Assembly: GCF_003473485.1 (NCBI RefSeq)
Contig: NC_053042.1
Span: 53,469,762 to 53,533,761, forward strand
Direction of reading: 5' to 3'
Length of the DNA: 64,000 nucleotides
DNA from: Medicago truncatula
Lineage: Eukaryota; Streptophyta; Magnoliopsida; Fabales; Fabaceae
Shown: piece by piece, positions 1 through 10,775 of the stretch
Layout of the letters: the number at the start of each line of letters is the position of its first letter
How positions within the stretch are numbered: position 1 is the first letter of the stretch
Program-made: the position numbers and the translations under genes
Notes under the pieces: model-generated
Seen by the model: only the letters and a program-made list of their open reading frames with translations
Told to the model about the DNA's origin: nothing
The model's database searches: none

Positions 1-3000
1 AACCCTATATATAGTGGTCCATGCCCTGATGGAGTATACAAATGATTTAATTGTATCAATCCTTAGAAATCATTCAACCTTTTAGCCAAAAGAAATTGAC
101 ACTAACCTAGTTCTTCTGATGATTTATTCATGCTAGGTTAAGAATTAGGTTTGCTTTAATTACTTAAACAATATTATAGACCGACATGGACACTAAACAC
201 GCCACTGACATGTCCGCACCAATAATAATTTATGAAGATCATATAATTGAATTTAGTCATATGTGTTGGTGTTGGACACCGGATACATGCCGGACACCAT
301 ACTAATAGTCGACTATTAAGGTTTATGTTCAACTCAATGGCAATAAAGAATTTCCCTGTGCATGAGTTGCAAGTGTACTTTGAACTTTCTGTCAGACTAT
401 AGCAACCATTCTGTCACCAAACCTTGGAAGTTTGAAAAAGAAAACAGGACAAAGTAAAGAACACTGATTCAAAGCCCCATGAAAAGGCTTTTTGATGTGT
501 TTAATGGTAGGTGGGGTCTCACTTAAAATGAATTGAGATTTCACATTTGATCTCAAGCCCCAGAAACCCAAAAAGTGGGGAAAAGAAAGTAGCAAAAGTA
601 GCTAAATAATACTTTATTTGATTTGGAAGGATAATGAAATTTTCGGTGACTTATGTCTCAAGTTATAACTAAATGATTGTCCAATATATAATAAATTAAA
701 TGGCCAAGTTATCAATTTTCACATCTGAATCTTTGGTTAAAAACTTATTTTAAATAAAGTTTGAAATCCTTTCTGAATCAGTAAATGCTGAATATTTTGT
801 AATAATGAGTGTCCGCAAAAGTTGTGTGAATTTTGTTCCACTATATAAATAATTTAATTGTATTTCTACTTTTTTACTGATTAATAATTCTATTGTTAGT
901 AATCTATTATAAAAGACTAAATTGCTAACAACTGTAAAAACACAGTTTGAAGGACAGAACTTGTTCCTGTTATTGGATAATTTGAACTCATTTGCAGTAT
1001 CTAAACTTTAGGTGAAACATGTGTGCTTGTCCCCAACTTATTTTCTACTTTTACGAAAGCTAGATTGCTATGTTTCCTAGCGTGCACTGTAATCTGTAAC
1101 AGATATCAAATTTATCACCAAAAGGTGTTTTTACTTGAGAGAAGTCTAAATCTCATATCCCCTTTTTCACACGTAACTACTAAAAAACTATATGAAGTGT
1201 ATTTAAGATATTGAATTGTATATGTACAAATGTGTCAAATTTCAATTTCTCATCTCTTAAGGCAACTTAATTGTCTGCTAATTAGGGGTATATTTGAAAG
1301 AAAAACAACTTATAACTTCAAATTAATTTGACTTATATTTTTAATTTTTTTTTTTTTTCAAATGGTACTTACATTTAAAGACCATACAGATTGAACGTTC
1401 AATTTAGATTGGACGGTCTAGATTTAAAGTAAGTTTATTCTTTTTATATAAACCACTTGAAATTTGAGTAGTTTGATCCAAATAGGATAGTCAAATCTAT
1501 TCATGCATGCATTCCAAATTTGTTTTAATTATTTGGTCTAAAATTTTGTGAAATGTACATATTCTTTCCTCTCCTACCTTAGAGTTAGAGTTAGATTGCG
1601 GGTTAGGAAGCGACAAGAAGATGCAAAGTATAAAGAACTTCCTTAATTTGTGTACTACATATCACGGAATGCAGATATTTTTTTGTATGGATAATAACTT
1701 GAGAGACAAATGTGTCTTATTTTAAGGCATATTCTTATCTTATGGCATATTAATTGTTATTGTCAAATGAGATCTTACTTTTGATCAAAAGAAATTTCCA
1801 ATATCAGATTCCATATATAGTTACTAATCCAGGGAGGAGCACTGCACATGTTTTCTATGTTGACGTCACATTTACATAATATGTGACAGACAAAAGAAGC
1901 TACAGTTTGCTTTTCCTCTCTGAATTACTCCATTTGCAACATATGCCCTTTGATACTCTTGGGGAGTTTGGAAGAATGCCGGAAGCAACATGTTAATGAT
2001 CCAAGTTTACAAGTATCAAATGATCGTCAACAACTTCTCCACTTAAAACCTTAAGACATTAAGTATATGGATCACAGAGATAAGCTTATGAATGAGATAC
2101 ATATGTAAAACGAAAAGTCAAAGTTTGATACGCACTTATTTATGACTGAGATTTACATTTGAATTTCAAATTGATCAACATAACTAACTAGGAGGATATC
2201 ACTCCAACATGGATCACCTCTGATCTTATGCGTCTGACATTTAGTTTATTCATAGTCGATGTAGGATTAATCATTCACACTTGTTTGAATTAACACATTA
2301 AGTTGGGTAGAATAAATATCACACCGTGCCACCATAGTTTTGGCAAATGTTATAGTTTTAATTAGCAGAATCCACTTAAATTTCATATACTATATATGTT
2401 AGACAGTGTGTTACCTGCTCTACTAAAAATATAAAATCAACTGAATATGATTCAAATTTCAATAATTCTACTCTTTTCCACAGTCAAAGAGGGAACTGAT
2501 AAAAACAGACATATTTATTTAATATTTGTTATATTGTCTGGTTTGATTTGCATGATGCTTCAGAGGAAGTATAGAACTGTTGGCACGTTGGTATTTCAAA
2601 TTTGTGTGGTTCTTAATGCTTGTGTGGTCAAGTTGGAGACAAACGTTTACGGTGCATATCAGAGTAGCTAGTTTGCAGAAAAAAGAGATCTCTGCTCAAT
2701 ATTATCATGTACTTGCAAGCAAGCAAGCAATATTCTACTCTAGGCTTTCATTTTCCAAACATCATATTCATAGACATTATGGGACCCAAAATTGTTCTTC
2801 TCTGAAAAAGAGAGTTTTGATTGACTACTAAGTTGACATGGAAGTCATTAGTTATAGGACCCAAAAAGAACCAAAATATTATGTAACTCCCACAACCACT
2901 AACATCGTACCTTAACACTTACATAAACTTTTTTTTTTTTTTTTTTATCTTATCTTATTTTACAAGAACAATATGTTTTGTGCTTTTCGAAGAAATGTGT

Positions 3001-3934
3001 TTGACCCCACAAAAGCATTTTCCTTTGGTGGCAACAAGGCCTATTATTAACTTTAGACCAAGCTCTTGGGTTATAGGCACTTCAACTTTAACAAAGGGGG
3101 ACAGACAGATTGAACGGTATTTATGAGTTGGGAGGTAGTCCTAAAGCTTGAAATGGAAATGCATGGTGGAAATTAATTAATGGCTAACTCAATCAAATAT
3201 CATTATCTAAATATGGAGATTCGTTGCATCATGAAAAGCAATTAAGATGAGGAAAACTCTTAGTGAATGGCATCTGTCTCTTATATTGATCTTGCTGGTC
3301 TAGTCATTCCCAGCTAATACCAATAGACCAAAAGTACATATATATTTGAACACGTAACATTTGTAGTACAATTATCTACATGGCATTCATGTGGGATGTC
3401 TTGCATCATTATAAATCATTTAAGACAGAAGGTGAAATATTTTAGATTACCTAGCTTGCCTTATGTTATTTATTATGTATACACAAAAAAGTAATATCCT
3501 TGTCCCTTGTGAGTCAGAAAGTATTGTGTGGTAAAAGATTTAGGCATATCACTTTGATACACACCAAAAAAGAATAAAGAATTGAATTATGTGTATTTTC
3601 TACCTAACTAAATTATGTGTATTTTTCTTGGAGAATGTTGCGATAACTTAGAGCAAGAAAATAAAGATGAGTACGTAAGATGTATGTTTAATTCACCCTA
3701 TCGGTTTATGCAAACTAGATGCAATAAAGATAGCTGATAAATCCCCCTCAAGATACTTTGAAAATTTTGAAGTGAATTGCTCACTACTTCAAACGTATCG
3801 ATTGATAATATTTTTTGCGATAAAGTTTTAGCGGTTACTCTCATGTACTACAGAAAAGAATATATGACCTAGAAAAAAAAAATTGGCAAAATTTTGACTC
3901 AAATATTGTGAGTTTCATGTTTTGTTTTGGGTTT
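1..3934. other. Intergenic DNA, no gene recognised
   Basis: AT-rich DNA with many homopolymer runs. The only open frames are short (up to about 83 codons), lack recognisable motifs, and overlap each other in different frames. Apart from a small MITE-like element near 178-290, I see nothing I can name. Confidence 0.6.
178..290. mobile_element. MITE-like element with GTGTCC-rich ends
   Basis: The segment carries opposed copies of a GTGTCC/GGACAC motif at its two ends and an AT-rich centre. In reverse complement it aligns by eye with the two arms of an element in the seventh intron of the GlnRS gene (47,152-47,610), so it is a repeated family. The superfamily is not determined. Confidence 0.4.
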
Positions 3935-4103
3935 AAATGTACCTGTGTTGTCTATAAGTCCTAACTCAATTGGCAAATGTCGAAATTGCAAGGTCGAACG
4001 TCATGATTCGGGTTCGAACCCGGAACCTCACAGTTGTATGTGAATTTAATTTCAGTGGTTTACCACTTCATCTAAGACGGAGAAAAAAAAATGTACCTGT
4101 GTT
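3935..4103 (+). mobile_element. tRNA-derived SINE with target-site duplication
   Basis: The body (about 3,950-4,088) has an A-box-like stretch, CTAACTCAATTGGC, near 3,960 and a perfect B-box, GGTTCGAACCC, near 4,012. A non-tRNA tail follows and ends in an A-run. A 15-bp direct repeat, AAATGTACCTGTGTT, flanks it (3,935-3,949 and 4,089-4,103), as expected for target-primed reverse transcription. It is not a tRNA gene: no cloverleaf closes and the tail is typical of plant SINEs. Confidence 0.85.
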
Positions 4104-4539
4104 TGTAGATACTAAAAAAGAGAATTGCAAAACCTAGGACTATATCCCTATATAGGAACTTCCCACAACCATCCTCCGCAACAAGGTCATTCGCAAACTT
4201 GCACTAAAATTGTAATGCTTGGTAATTTTGTTTTTGTATCTTTTTTAGAAATAAACCCCATTAAAAAATTAATATCATATATGACATATATATCACTGAA
4301 AAACAAACAAAAAAAAGGACGAGTAAGTGACAGCTGATTTTCTCGTGATTTACAAACTACGTTGGTGAAACTCACCATTTTTAAAGTGTAAAACATGCAT
4401 CAACCGTATTCATTTTAACCACGATTCAACCGTGGTTAATTGTTTTTCTAAGGATTTGTTCTCATACAGATTCTAGAAGACTAGAAGTTGGATATAACAA
4501 ATATTTCATATTTTAGGATCTAAACATCCTTTACATACT

Positions 4540-4615
4540 TCGAACCCCTTTTGTACCAAAAGTTCATTGAAAAAACGTGAAATTTAATTTTGAAATAAAA
4601 GGGGTTCGAAACATG
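4540..4615. repeat. Imperfect hairpin, about 18-bp arms
   Basis: Arms containing TTCGAACCCCTTTTGT and ATAAAAGGGGTTCGAA face each other across about 40 bases. It could be the core of a very small MITE; no target-site duplication was identified. Confidence 0.4.
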
Positions 4616-4763
4616 TAATAAATTAGTGTTCATATCCTACAATCTAAATGTTAAAAAAAAACCTATTTTATGTACAAATACTCGTCTAAATATGTACTTT
4701 TGGAGGGTTGTATTTCAAGAAATTTGTTTTAAGGCAAAAGAAACTCGAAAATTGTTCTTCTTC

Positions 4764-5135
4764 GAATAAACTATCAAATTAGTCCCTGTCTTTGTACTAA
4801 ATTTTCAATTTAGTCCCTGACTCTATTAATAACTCAAAATGGTATGTCTTTGTCAAGTGTTTCTCAGATTGGTCCCTGACTCAATTAGTTGTTTTGTATT
4901 TTGAGTGTTGATGGTTCAATGTGTTTTGAATATTATGTAGTGGTTAATGGCATAATGTCTTTTGAATCTTATTAAGTACGTTAATGACTTAAAATGTAAA
5001 AAAAACTAATAGAGTCAGAGACCAATCTGAGAAACATTTGATAAAAAAAACATGGCTAATTTTGAGTTATTAATAGAGTCAGGGACCAATATGAGAACTT
5101 GGTACAAAGACATGGACCAATTTGGTGGTTTACTC
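4764..5135. mobile_element. Mutator-type foldback MITE
   Basis: The ends are long inverted repeats: the left begins GAATAAACTATCAAATTAG and the right is its complement, GGTGGTTTACTC at the edge. Both arms contain the 'agtccctg/cagggacca' motif found in several other elements here. A 10-bp direct repeat, GTTCTTCTTC, flanks it exactly (4,754-4,763 and 5,136-5,145). Long TIRs and a 9-11 bp duplication point to the Mutator superfamily. It has no coding capacity. Confidence 0.75.
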
Positions 5136-5145
5136 GTTCTTCTTC

Positions 5146-6386
5146 CTTTTAAAATTGTTCATTTCCATAATTTTAAAATCCGGTAGACTTCCGTAATCCA
5201 ACAGTCTCTTTTTTTAGGGGATTAAAATTATTAAAATTGGATCAAATTGCGGACGAAAACAAAGATAAAGGACCAAATCGATGATATTAAGAACTATAGG
5301 ACCAATTTAAAGAAAAAAAAGAATTAAGTTAAGGGACCGAGAACTTAATTAAACCTAATTAAAATGTTGGATTAGTTGTAAGAATTTATAATTTAACTTT
5401 GATAAATATGGTTCATATCTTATCGGACATTCGGACTAGTTGTAAATTGATTATTAATGTTAACTAAATCGATAATAATTTTTCTTTTACGTTATTTTTT
5501 TTTTACAAAATCTTTTACGTTTATTTTGTTTATGGCCATTTTAAAAACATAAACCTATAAAAAAAAAAAAAAATCAGGTCTCCAACCTAATGTTTTATCC
5601 AAAAATCAAAAGGACCCGTAACATTTCCTTTCTATTTGAAGAACGCAGGTTTACTTAATTTTAAAATCGTTTCACGATTAAATAAATAAATTAATAAAAA
5701 ATTAAAATAAATAAGGGGAGGCACATACAAACTATTTTACTTTATTTTACGTAATTATTCTAACGGACTTTCGTGCTCTAAATGGTAGGAAAGGAATATG
5801 GTCAATTTACTCAAGTTTATGAGTCCCTAAAATAAAGTATTCCAATTAAGTTGAAAAACTTTCTTTTAATAGTAAAATGAACAAGATTGCCAAATCCTCA
5901 TCCCCAATTCATTTATGGTTGAACTGTGATTTAAGCCCAGGATTCAAAAACAAATTGAATAAAGTAACTTAGACAATCAGTGTCTTAAAGCGATGTATAA
6001 TGATGCTTTTTATTTTGATATAAGCATATTTTTTAATCAAATTTTGATATAAACATGTTACGCTCCTAAGATTATGGTTGATCGAGTAGAAGTAAGTAAA
6101 AAAAAAATTGAGAGAAGTCAAGTAATTTTAGATGTTTTCGAATTATTCAAAAAAAAATTATTGAAGTCATCACAATTTTCTTGCAAGTAGTTTAATGGGA
6201 GAGATTCACATCTTAAAAGATAAATTAGAGAAGCGTTCTCAATCTTAACCACACTTGTCACGTGTTCTAATTACCCAATTTTTTTTCAAAAGTATACATC
6301 CAATTTGTTAATGGTGCAGCTACTGACACCTCCATTTTTGTCTGGAACGCTTAGAATTTTAGAAAGATTAACGTCCAAGTAAAAAA
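5146..6386. other. Gene-free spacer
   Basis: AT-rich spacer. Near 5,230-5,360 lies half of another 'ggaccaa' type inverted-repeat element without a matching second arm. Nothing else is recognisable. Confidence 0.5.
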
Positions 6387-7227
6387 TGGGATTCTCGCAT
6401 GTCCTATGTTTTTTTTTAAAATGTCTTTGAGGTTTCCGGATTTCATAATCTGGAATTGTGTTTTCCTTTATTATAGGGTGAAAAATGGAGTTATGGATTT
6501 TTCCGGATTTTGCAATCCGAAAACTTTAAAAAATAGGACGCGTTACATGATGTTTCCGGATTACATAATCCGGAAACCCCCAAACACCCTTTTTTAAGAT
6601 AAAATAGTTCGGATTATATAATCCTAACTGTATCAGCACAAATCCTAAACTTATTTGTAACATGTATAGCCATTTTATGGACAATATTAATCTTCCTAAC
6701 TCTTATCCTTTTGTTTTGGGTCAATGTTACATGTTTTTAGTCAAAAATCAAGTTTTCGGCCTACTTGATCGGATTGCTCTGAAACTTCCCCAAAAAATCA
6801 GAAAAAATTCAAGGACCATGACTCCCGTAGAAGAGACTTCTTATGAGACTCCGCCCCTCAAAATCCAAAATTCCATTGTTCAAACCCATTTTTCATTTTT
6901 TTTTAATTTATTCATATTCTCAGAAAAATCTGGAAAAAAAAATTGCACTAGTTTTATTTGATTTTTAGAATTTTTTGTGGTATTTTTTTTATATTTTTAT
7001 GATTTTATTTGACAGGTTTTTAGCATTTTTTACTTAGTTTTTTTATGGTTTTTAAAAGCAAAATTCAAAACTGCTGAAATATGAAAGATTCTGATGGCTG
7101 ACTATACATTAGAATTGTCCGGATTATAAAATCCGAAATAGTAAACATGATTCCGGATTATGAAATCCGGAAACCTCAAGGACATTTTTGGAAGAAAAAA
7201 AAATGCAGAGCGCGCGAGAATCCTATA
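6387..7227. mobile_element. Foldback element with repeated TCCGGAT palindromes
   Basis: The left end (GGATTCTCGCATGTCC, T-run, then TTGAGGTTTCCGGATTTC) recurs inverted at the right end (7,130-7,227). Inside the arms a short palindrome of the form TTCCGGATTnnATAATCCGGAA is repeated several times (near 6,433, 6,505, 6,553, 7,118 and 7,153). The centre has a 99-codon open frame with no motif, and I do not treat it as a gene. Superfamily and target duplication are unresolved. Confidence 0.65.
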
Positions 7228-7318
7228 GGGTGGGAAAAGTAATACTCTAAAGAAATTGATCTCCAAAAAGATAAATTTTTTGAATTCTTGGTTTATGAAC
7301 AAAAACCAGGGCAGCAAT

Positions 7319-7334
7319 AATAATAATAATAATA
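7319..7334. repeat. TAA microsatellite at the Helitron 3' junction
   Basis: A run of TAA triplets lies directly against the predicted 3' terminus of the Helitron that starts at 7,335. Helitrons insert between A and T in AT-rich targets, so this fits a target site. Confidence 0.7.
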
Positions 7335-7599
7335 ACTAGACCATTGACCCGTGCTAACGCACGTGTCATTTAAAAAATTAATACTCACTGAAAAAATAAG
7401 ACACTGTAGTTTGCTTGAATATAAAAATTGTCGTGAATCAAAGCAAAATGCCAATTACCATAGACTTTGTTATTGTTCCATAATTCTAGTACGTAGTTCC
7501 TGTTACTTTAACATAACATAATTTTAAAAGGGAAACTGAAGTTCGTTGACATGCAAATAGTTTCAATATGTAAGAAAATGAAGAGTACACAAAAAAGTC

Positions 7600-7740
7600 C
7601 TACACATTACGGAAAACTTCTCTGTAGACCACACTTGATGCAACATCGGTATCATTGCCACCGTCGTCATTAATCAATATCTTTAAACCACCCCTCGAAG
7701 TAACCCGTGATATTGCGACGTACAACTGTCCATGTGAAAA
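7600..7740 (-). pseudogene. C-terminal tail of Helitron PIF1-like helicase
   Basis: The minus-strand frame reads QLYVAISRVTSRGGLKIL, then a D/N-rich linker and VVYREVFRNV before TAG (7,602-7,600). 'LYVAISRVTS' is the last conserved helicase motif (motif VI) of SF1B PIF1 helicases, and this ending is typical of plant Helitron RepHel proteins. Only about 47 residues remain; Walker A/B motifs and the Rep domain are absent. It lies about 260 bp inside the Helitron 3' end, the expected place for the helicase C-terminus. Confidence 0.85.
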
Positions 7741-7789
7741 ATAACAAAGATGAATCCAAAACGACATCTAAAAATTTCAATAAACAGAT

Positions 7790-9154
7790 AGCTACCTCAG
7801 TTGACTCAATCATGCTTTCAATTGTCATTCGGTTAGTGTTGAGCAAGTCATCTGATAAAGACGCGGAGCTGTTCGTTGAAATTTGACTGACACTTCAGGT
7901 GAACTGTATTGATGCATTTTTCATTCTAATAAAAGGGCACCAATGTTAATAGAAGAGTGGTGAGACCTCAAGATAACTTAATTACGACCAAAAAAACTTG
8001 CCTTTATTCTAAAGCATATAAAAATGTAAATGGTTACCGTGTCATGTATGCGGCGACATCAGGCAAATCGCCATTAAGTATCAGCTTAGTCCCATTAAAG
8101 GCATTAGCAACTCCCATAGCACCTAATTTTTTAAAAAATCAATTGCAAGTGAACAAAATTTCACATTTCATTGTTGATTTCAGCAGAAAGCACAAACTTA
8201 AAACACGACATACCTAAATACATGCGTGTCTTGCAAAACTACAATATTAATATAGTAGGTGTGTCGTTGTCATGGTTGCCAAAAAAGGTCACAATTTTGT
8301 CAGCATGTTTGCCCCAAAGAGAGCAATGCAAGCGGTTGTTTCTGTAATAAAATATTACCAAAATATCAACTCAGGAACATAAGGTATATTAAAATTATAT
8401 TACAACCAGGTACAAAGAAAGAGACAAATCTTACTCAAGATCTTCTAAAGTGAGATCAATAACCCTGCTTTTCCTTCCGTCCTTTTCAGTTTCCCTTATA
8501 TCACCTCTTTCAATTACATGACCAATAACATCTGAAATTACTTATACAAAAGAAAAAACAAATGTATGAAATTCCTAAACGAATGCTTAGGTAGAAATAA
8601 TGTACAACACACATTCAGAATTGAAGTCTTACCCGTAGATACTTCCTCGACAGTTGAAGAGAGAATTTCATTGAATGGCTTGAACTTAAAAACGTTCATA
8701 GGGATAGAAGGCGAGTGTACTTTGGTAAAAGTTGAATTGTGCATCATTTTAAGCTTATGTTTGTGTGAAGTTACCTTATAAGGACTTTCATTAAAACCTA
8801 CAATTGCATTTTCAAGCTGATATGTACCCCCTTCTTGAACCATGGACCTGAACTTTGCCACCAAATCTTTTCTAGCTGTGGCGTGAATACGTCCACCCTA
8901 TTGACGACAACAACATCATTAAACAGCTGGTTAAATTACATAACTAAAAAACAACAATGACATTAGTTTAATTTTAAAGCTAAGAGTGCAAACATGCAGA
9001 AACCTTTTCATCGACCAGTAACATGTTCATGAAAATGATGCTAGTGGGGACCTTCTTCTCTCGAATCAACCAAATGTGAGCAACTCGCACACATCTTGAG
9101 ATTCTTTCTTCCTCCAGAAACAGCTGAGATTGGAGTGTATTTGGCAGACATCAT
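7790..9154 (-). pseudogene. Broken RPA70-like ssDNA-binding protein gene (Helitron cargo)
   Basis: Plant Helitrons often carry a gene like the large subunit of replication protein A, an OB-fold single-strand binder. Exon pieces in order on the minus strand are: start ATG at 9,154 (SAKYTPISAVSGGRK); IIFMNMLLVDEK ending near 9,005; GGRIHATARKDLVAKF from about 8,899; VIGHVIERGDIRETEKDGR (about 8,535-8,445); LHCSLWGKHADKIVTFF (about 8,345-8,240); GVANAFNGTKLILNGDLPD (about 8,125-8,040); and a piece reading DDLLNTNRMTIESMIESTE (about 7,865-7,800). Damage: a TG unit appears deleted near 9,088-9,092, shifting frame after NLKMC, and a TAG at 8,241-8,239 sits where a Gln before FCKTRMYL is expected. 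It is therefore a pseudogene. Confidence 0.85.
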
Positions 9155-9429
9155 TGGCTTGTTTTTTCCTTTCCAAGAAAGAGCATGCTTATTTAGATTG
9201 AGATGGTTTGGCTAATAGGTTATGATATATTTATAGGAAAAAGGTGGAATACATGTGAGTAGGATATGTCGGTTGAGCAATAAAGAGTATTAGTTATCAG
9301 GATAAGCACAAAATAGTAGAACAAAATTAGGAAGTGGCCAACATTTTAGGATAAAGATTAATATGAATAAAATGAAATTAATATCGTTGATGGGGCACTT
9401 TGTTTTACTTAAGAATTGACATTTTTTTT

Positions 9430-10385
9430 TACTTAAGAATTATCATAGTTGATTCGCCAAAACATATTTTAGAGATGTGGATGAAATGTGTAATAGTTAC
9501 TTGAATGAGATGAATTATGATTTTTAGTTTGTTTCCACCCAAAACATATTTTAGAGATGTGGATGAAATCGCTACTTATTTGAATGAGAGAAATAAGGAT
9601 TTTCGTTTGTTTCCACCAAAAAGTTACTTTAGAGATGTGGATGAAATCTCTTAGTTACTTGAATGAGAAGAATTAGGATTTTTAGTTTGTTTCCACCGAA
9701 AACATATTTTAGAGATGTGGATGAAATCCCCTACTTATTTGAATGAGAGAAATAAGGATTTTAGTTTGTTTCCACCAAAAAGTTAGATTAGAGATGTGGA
9801 TGAAATCTCTTAGTTACTTGAATGAGAGAAATTAGGATTAGGATTTAAGTTTGTTTCCACCCAAAACATATTTTAGAGATGTGGATGAAATCTTTAGTAG
9901 TTACTTGAATGAGAGGAATTAGGATTTTTAGTTTGTTTCCATCCAAAACATATTTTAGAGATGTGGATGAAATCTTTAGTAGTTACTTGAATGAGAGGAA
10001 TTATGATTTTTAGTTTGTTTCCACCCAAAACATATTTTAAAGATGTGGATGAAATTCCCTAATTATTTGAATGAGAGAAATAAGGATTTTAGTTTGTTTC
10101 TACCAAAAACTTAGTTTAGAGATGTGGATGAAATCTCTTAGTTACTTGAATGAGAGAAATTAGGATTAGGATTTTAGTTTGTTTCCACCCAAAATATATT
10201 TTAGAGATGTGGATGAAATCCCCTAATTATTTGAATGAGAGAAATAAGGATTTTAGTTTCTTTCCACCAAAAAGTTAGTTTAGAGATGTGGATGAAATCT
10301 CTTAGTTACTTGATTGAGAGAAATTAGGATTAGGATTTTAGTTTGTTTCCACCCAAAACATATTTTATAGATTTGGATTAGTAAT
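9430..10385. repeat. Minisatellite, ~80-bp unit, about 11-12 copies
   Basis: The unit reads roughly TTTGTTTCCACCCAAAACAT, ATTTTAGAGATGTGGATGAA, then ATCnCTTAGTTACTTGAATG and AGAGAAATTAGGATT. The core GATGTGGATGAAAT recurs near 9,474, 9,555, 9,635, 9,713, 9,793, 9,878, 9,958, 10,040, 10,117, 10,207 and 10,287. Two unit variants differ after CCACC: 'CAAAACATA' and 'AAAAAGTTA'. They partly alternate, suggesting higher-order duplication. No coding frame is kept. Confidence 0.9.
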
Positions 10386-10775
10386 TGTTAGTAATAATGT
10401 TAAGAGGAGACGTTACACAACTATGCTACTAAATTGATTCTAGTAATTGTTACTAATAATGTTACTAAAAGCCATGTTACTAAAATGCTTCAGTAACACA
10501 ACCATGCTACTAAATTGATTCAGCAACACAAAAACAAACACAAATATATAAATCAAAAAGCAAAGCAAGCAAGGCTAAATTATTTATGAAATTCAAGGGA
10601 CATTTGCTAAATTCAAAGACAAAAAAAATAGATGCTTCCAAAACTCTAAGAAACTAAAACTTAAAATTCAAATTGGAAAGGTCTTGCACAATTTATCTAA
10701 ACATGGACTAATTGTAAATAACATCAAGGTAGATGGTATCATGTGACCCAACCATCGGAGCATCCCCTCTGATCT

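Larger units (their letters stand above)
7335..9154 (-). mobile_element. Helitron remnant, minus strand, 3' end intact
   Basis: Read on the minus strand, the element ends with a hairpin (ACACGTGC, GTTA loop, GCACGGGT; 7,347-7,366) and then CTAGT at 7,339-7,335, followed by T. This is the Helitron 3' signature. Just upstream are the last codons of a PIF1-type helicase and, before that, an RPA-like gene, the two protein types carried by plant Helitrons. The Rep/HUH domain and most of the helicase are missing, so the element cannot move itself. The 5' terminus (A|TC) was not found; the element may extend to about 12.5 kb and include the minisatellite and B3-like remnant on the same strand. Confidence 0.8.

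Noticed and set aside
4012..4024. tRNA-like B-box GGTTCGAACCC suggesting a tRNA gene
   Set aside because: No cloverleaf closes around it; a long tail, A-run and 15-bp direct repeats show a SINE.
6662..6961. 99-codon open frame
   Set aside because: Inside the interior of a foldback element, no motif, low-complexity C-terminus.
9430..10385. Regular repeats considered as a CRISPR array
   Set aside because: Plant nuclear context, units of about 80 bp without constant repeats and unique spacers, and no cas genes; it is a minisatellite.
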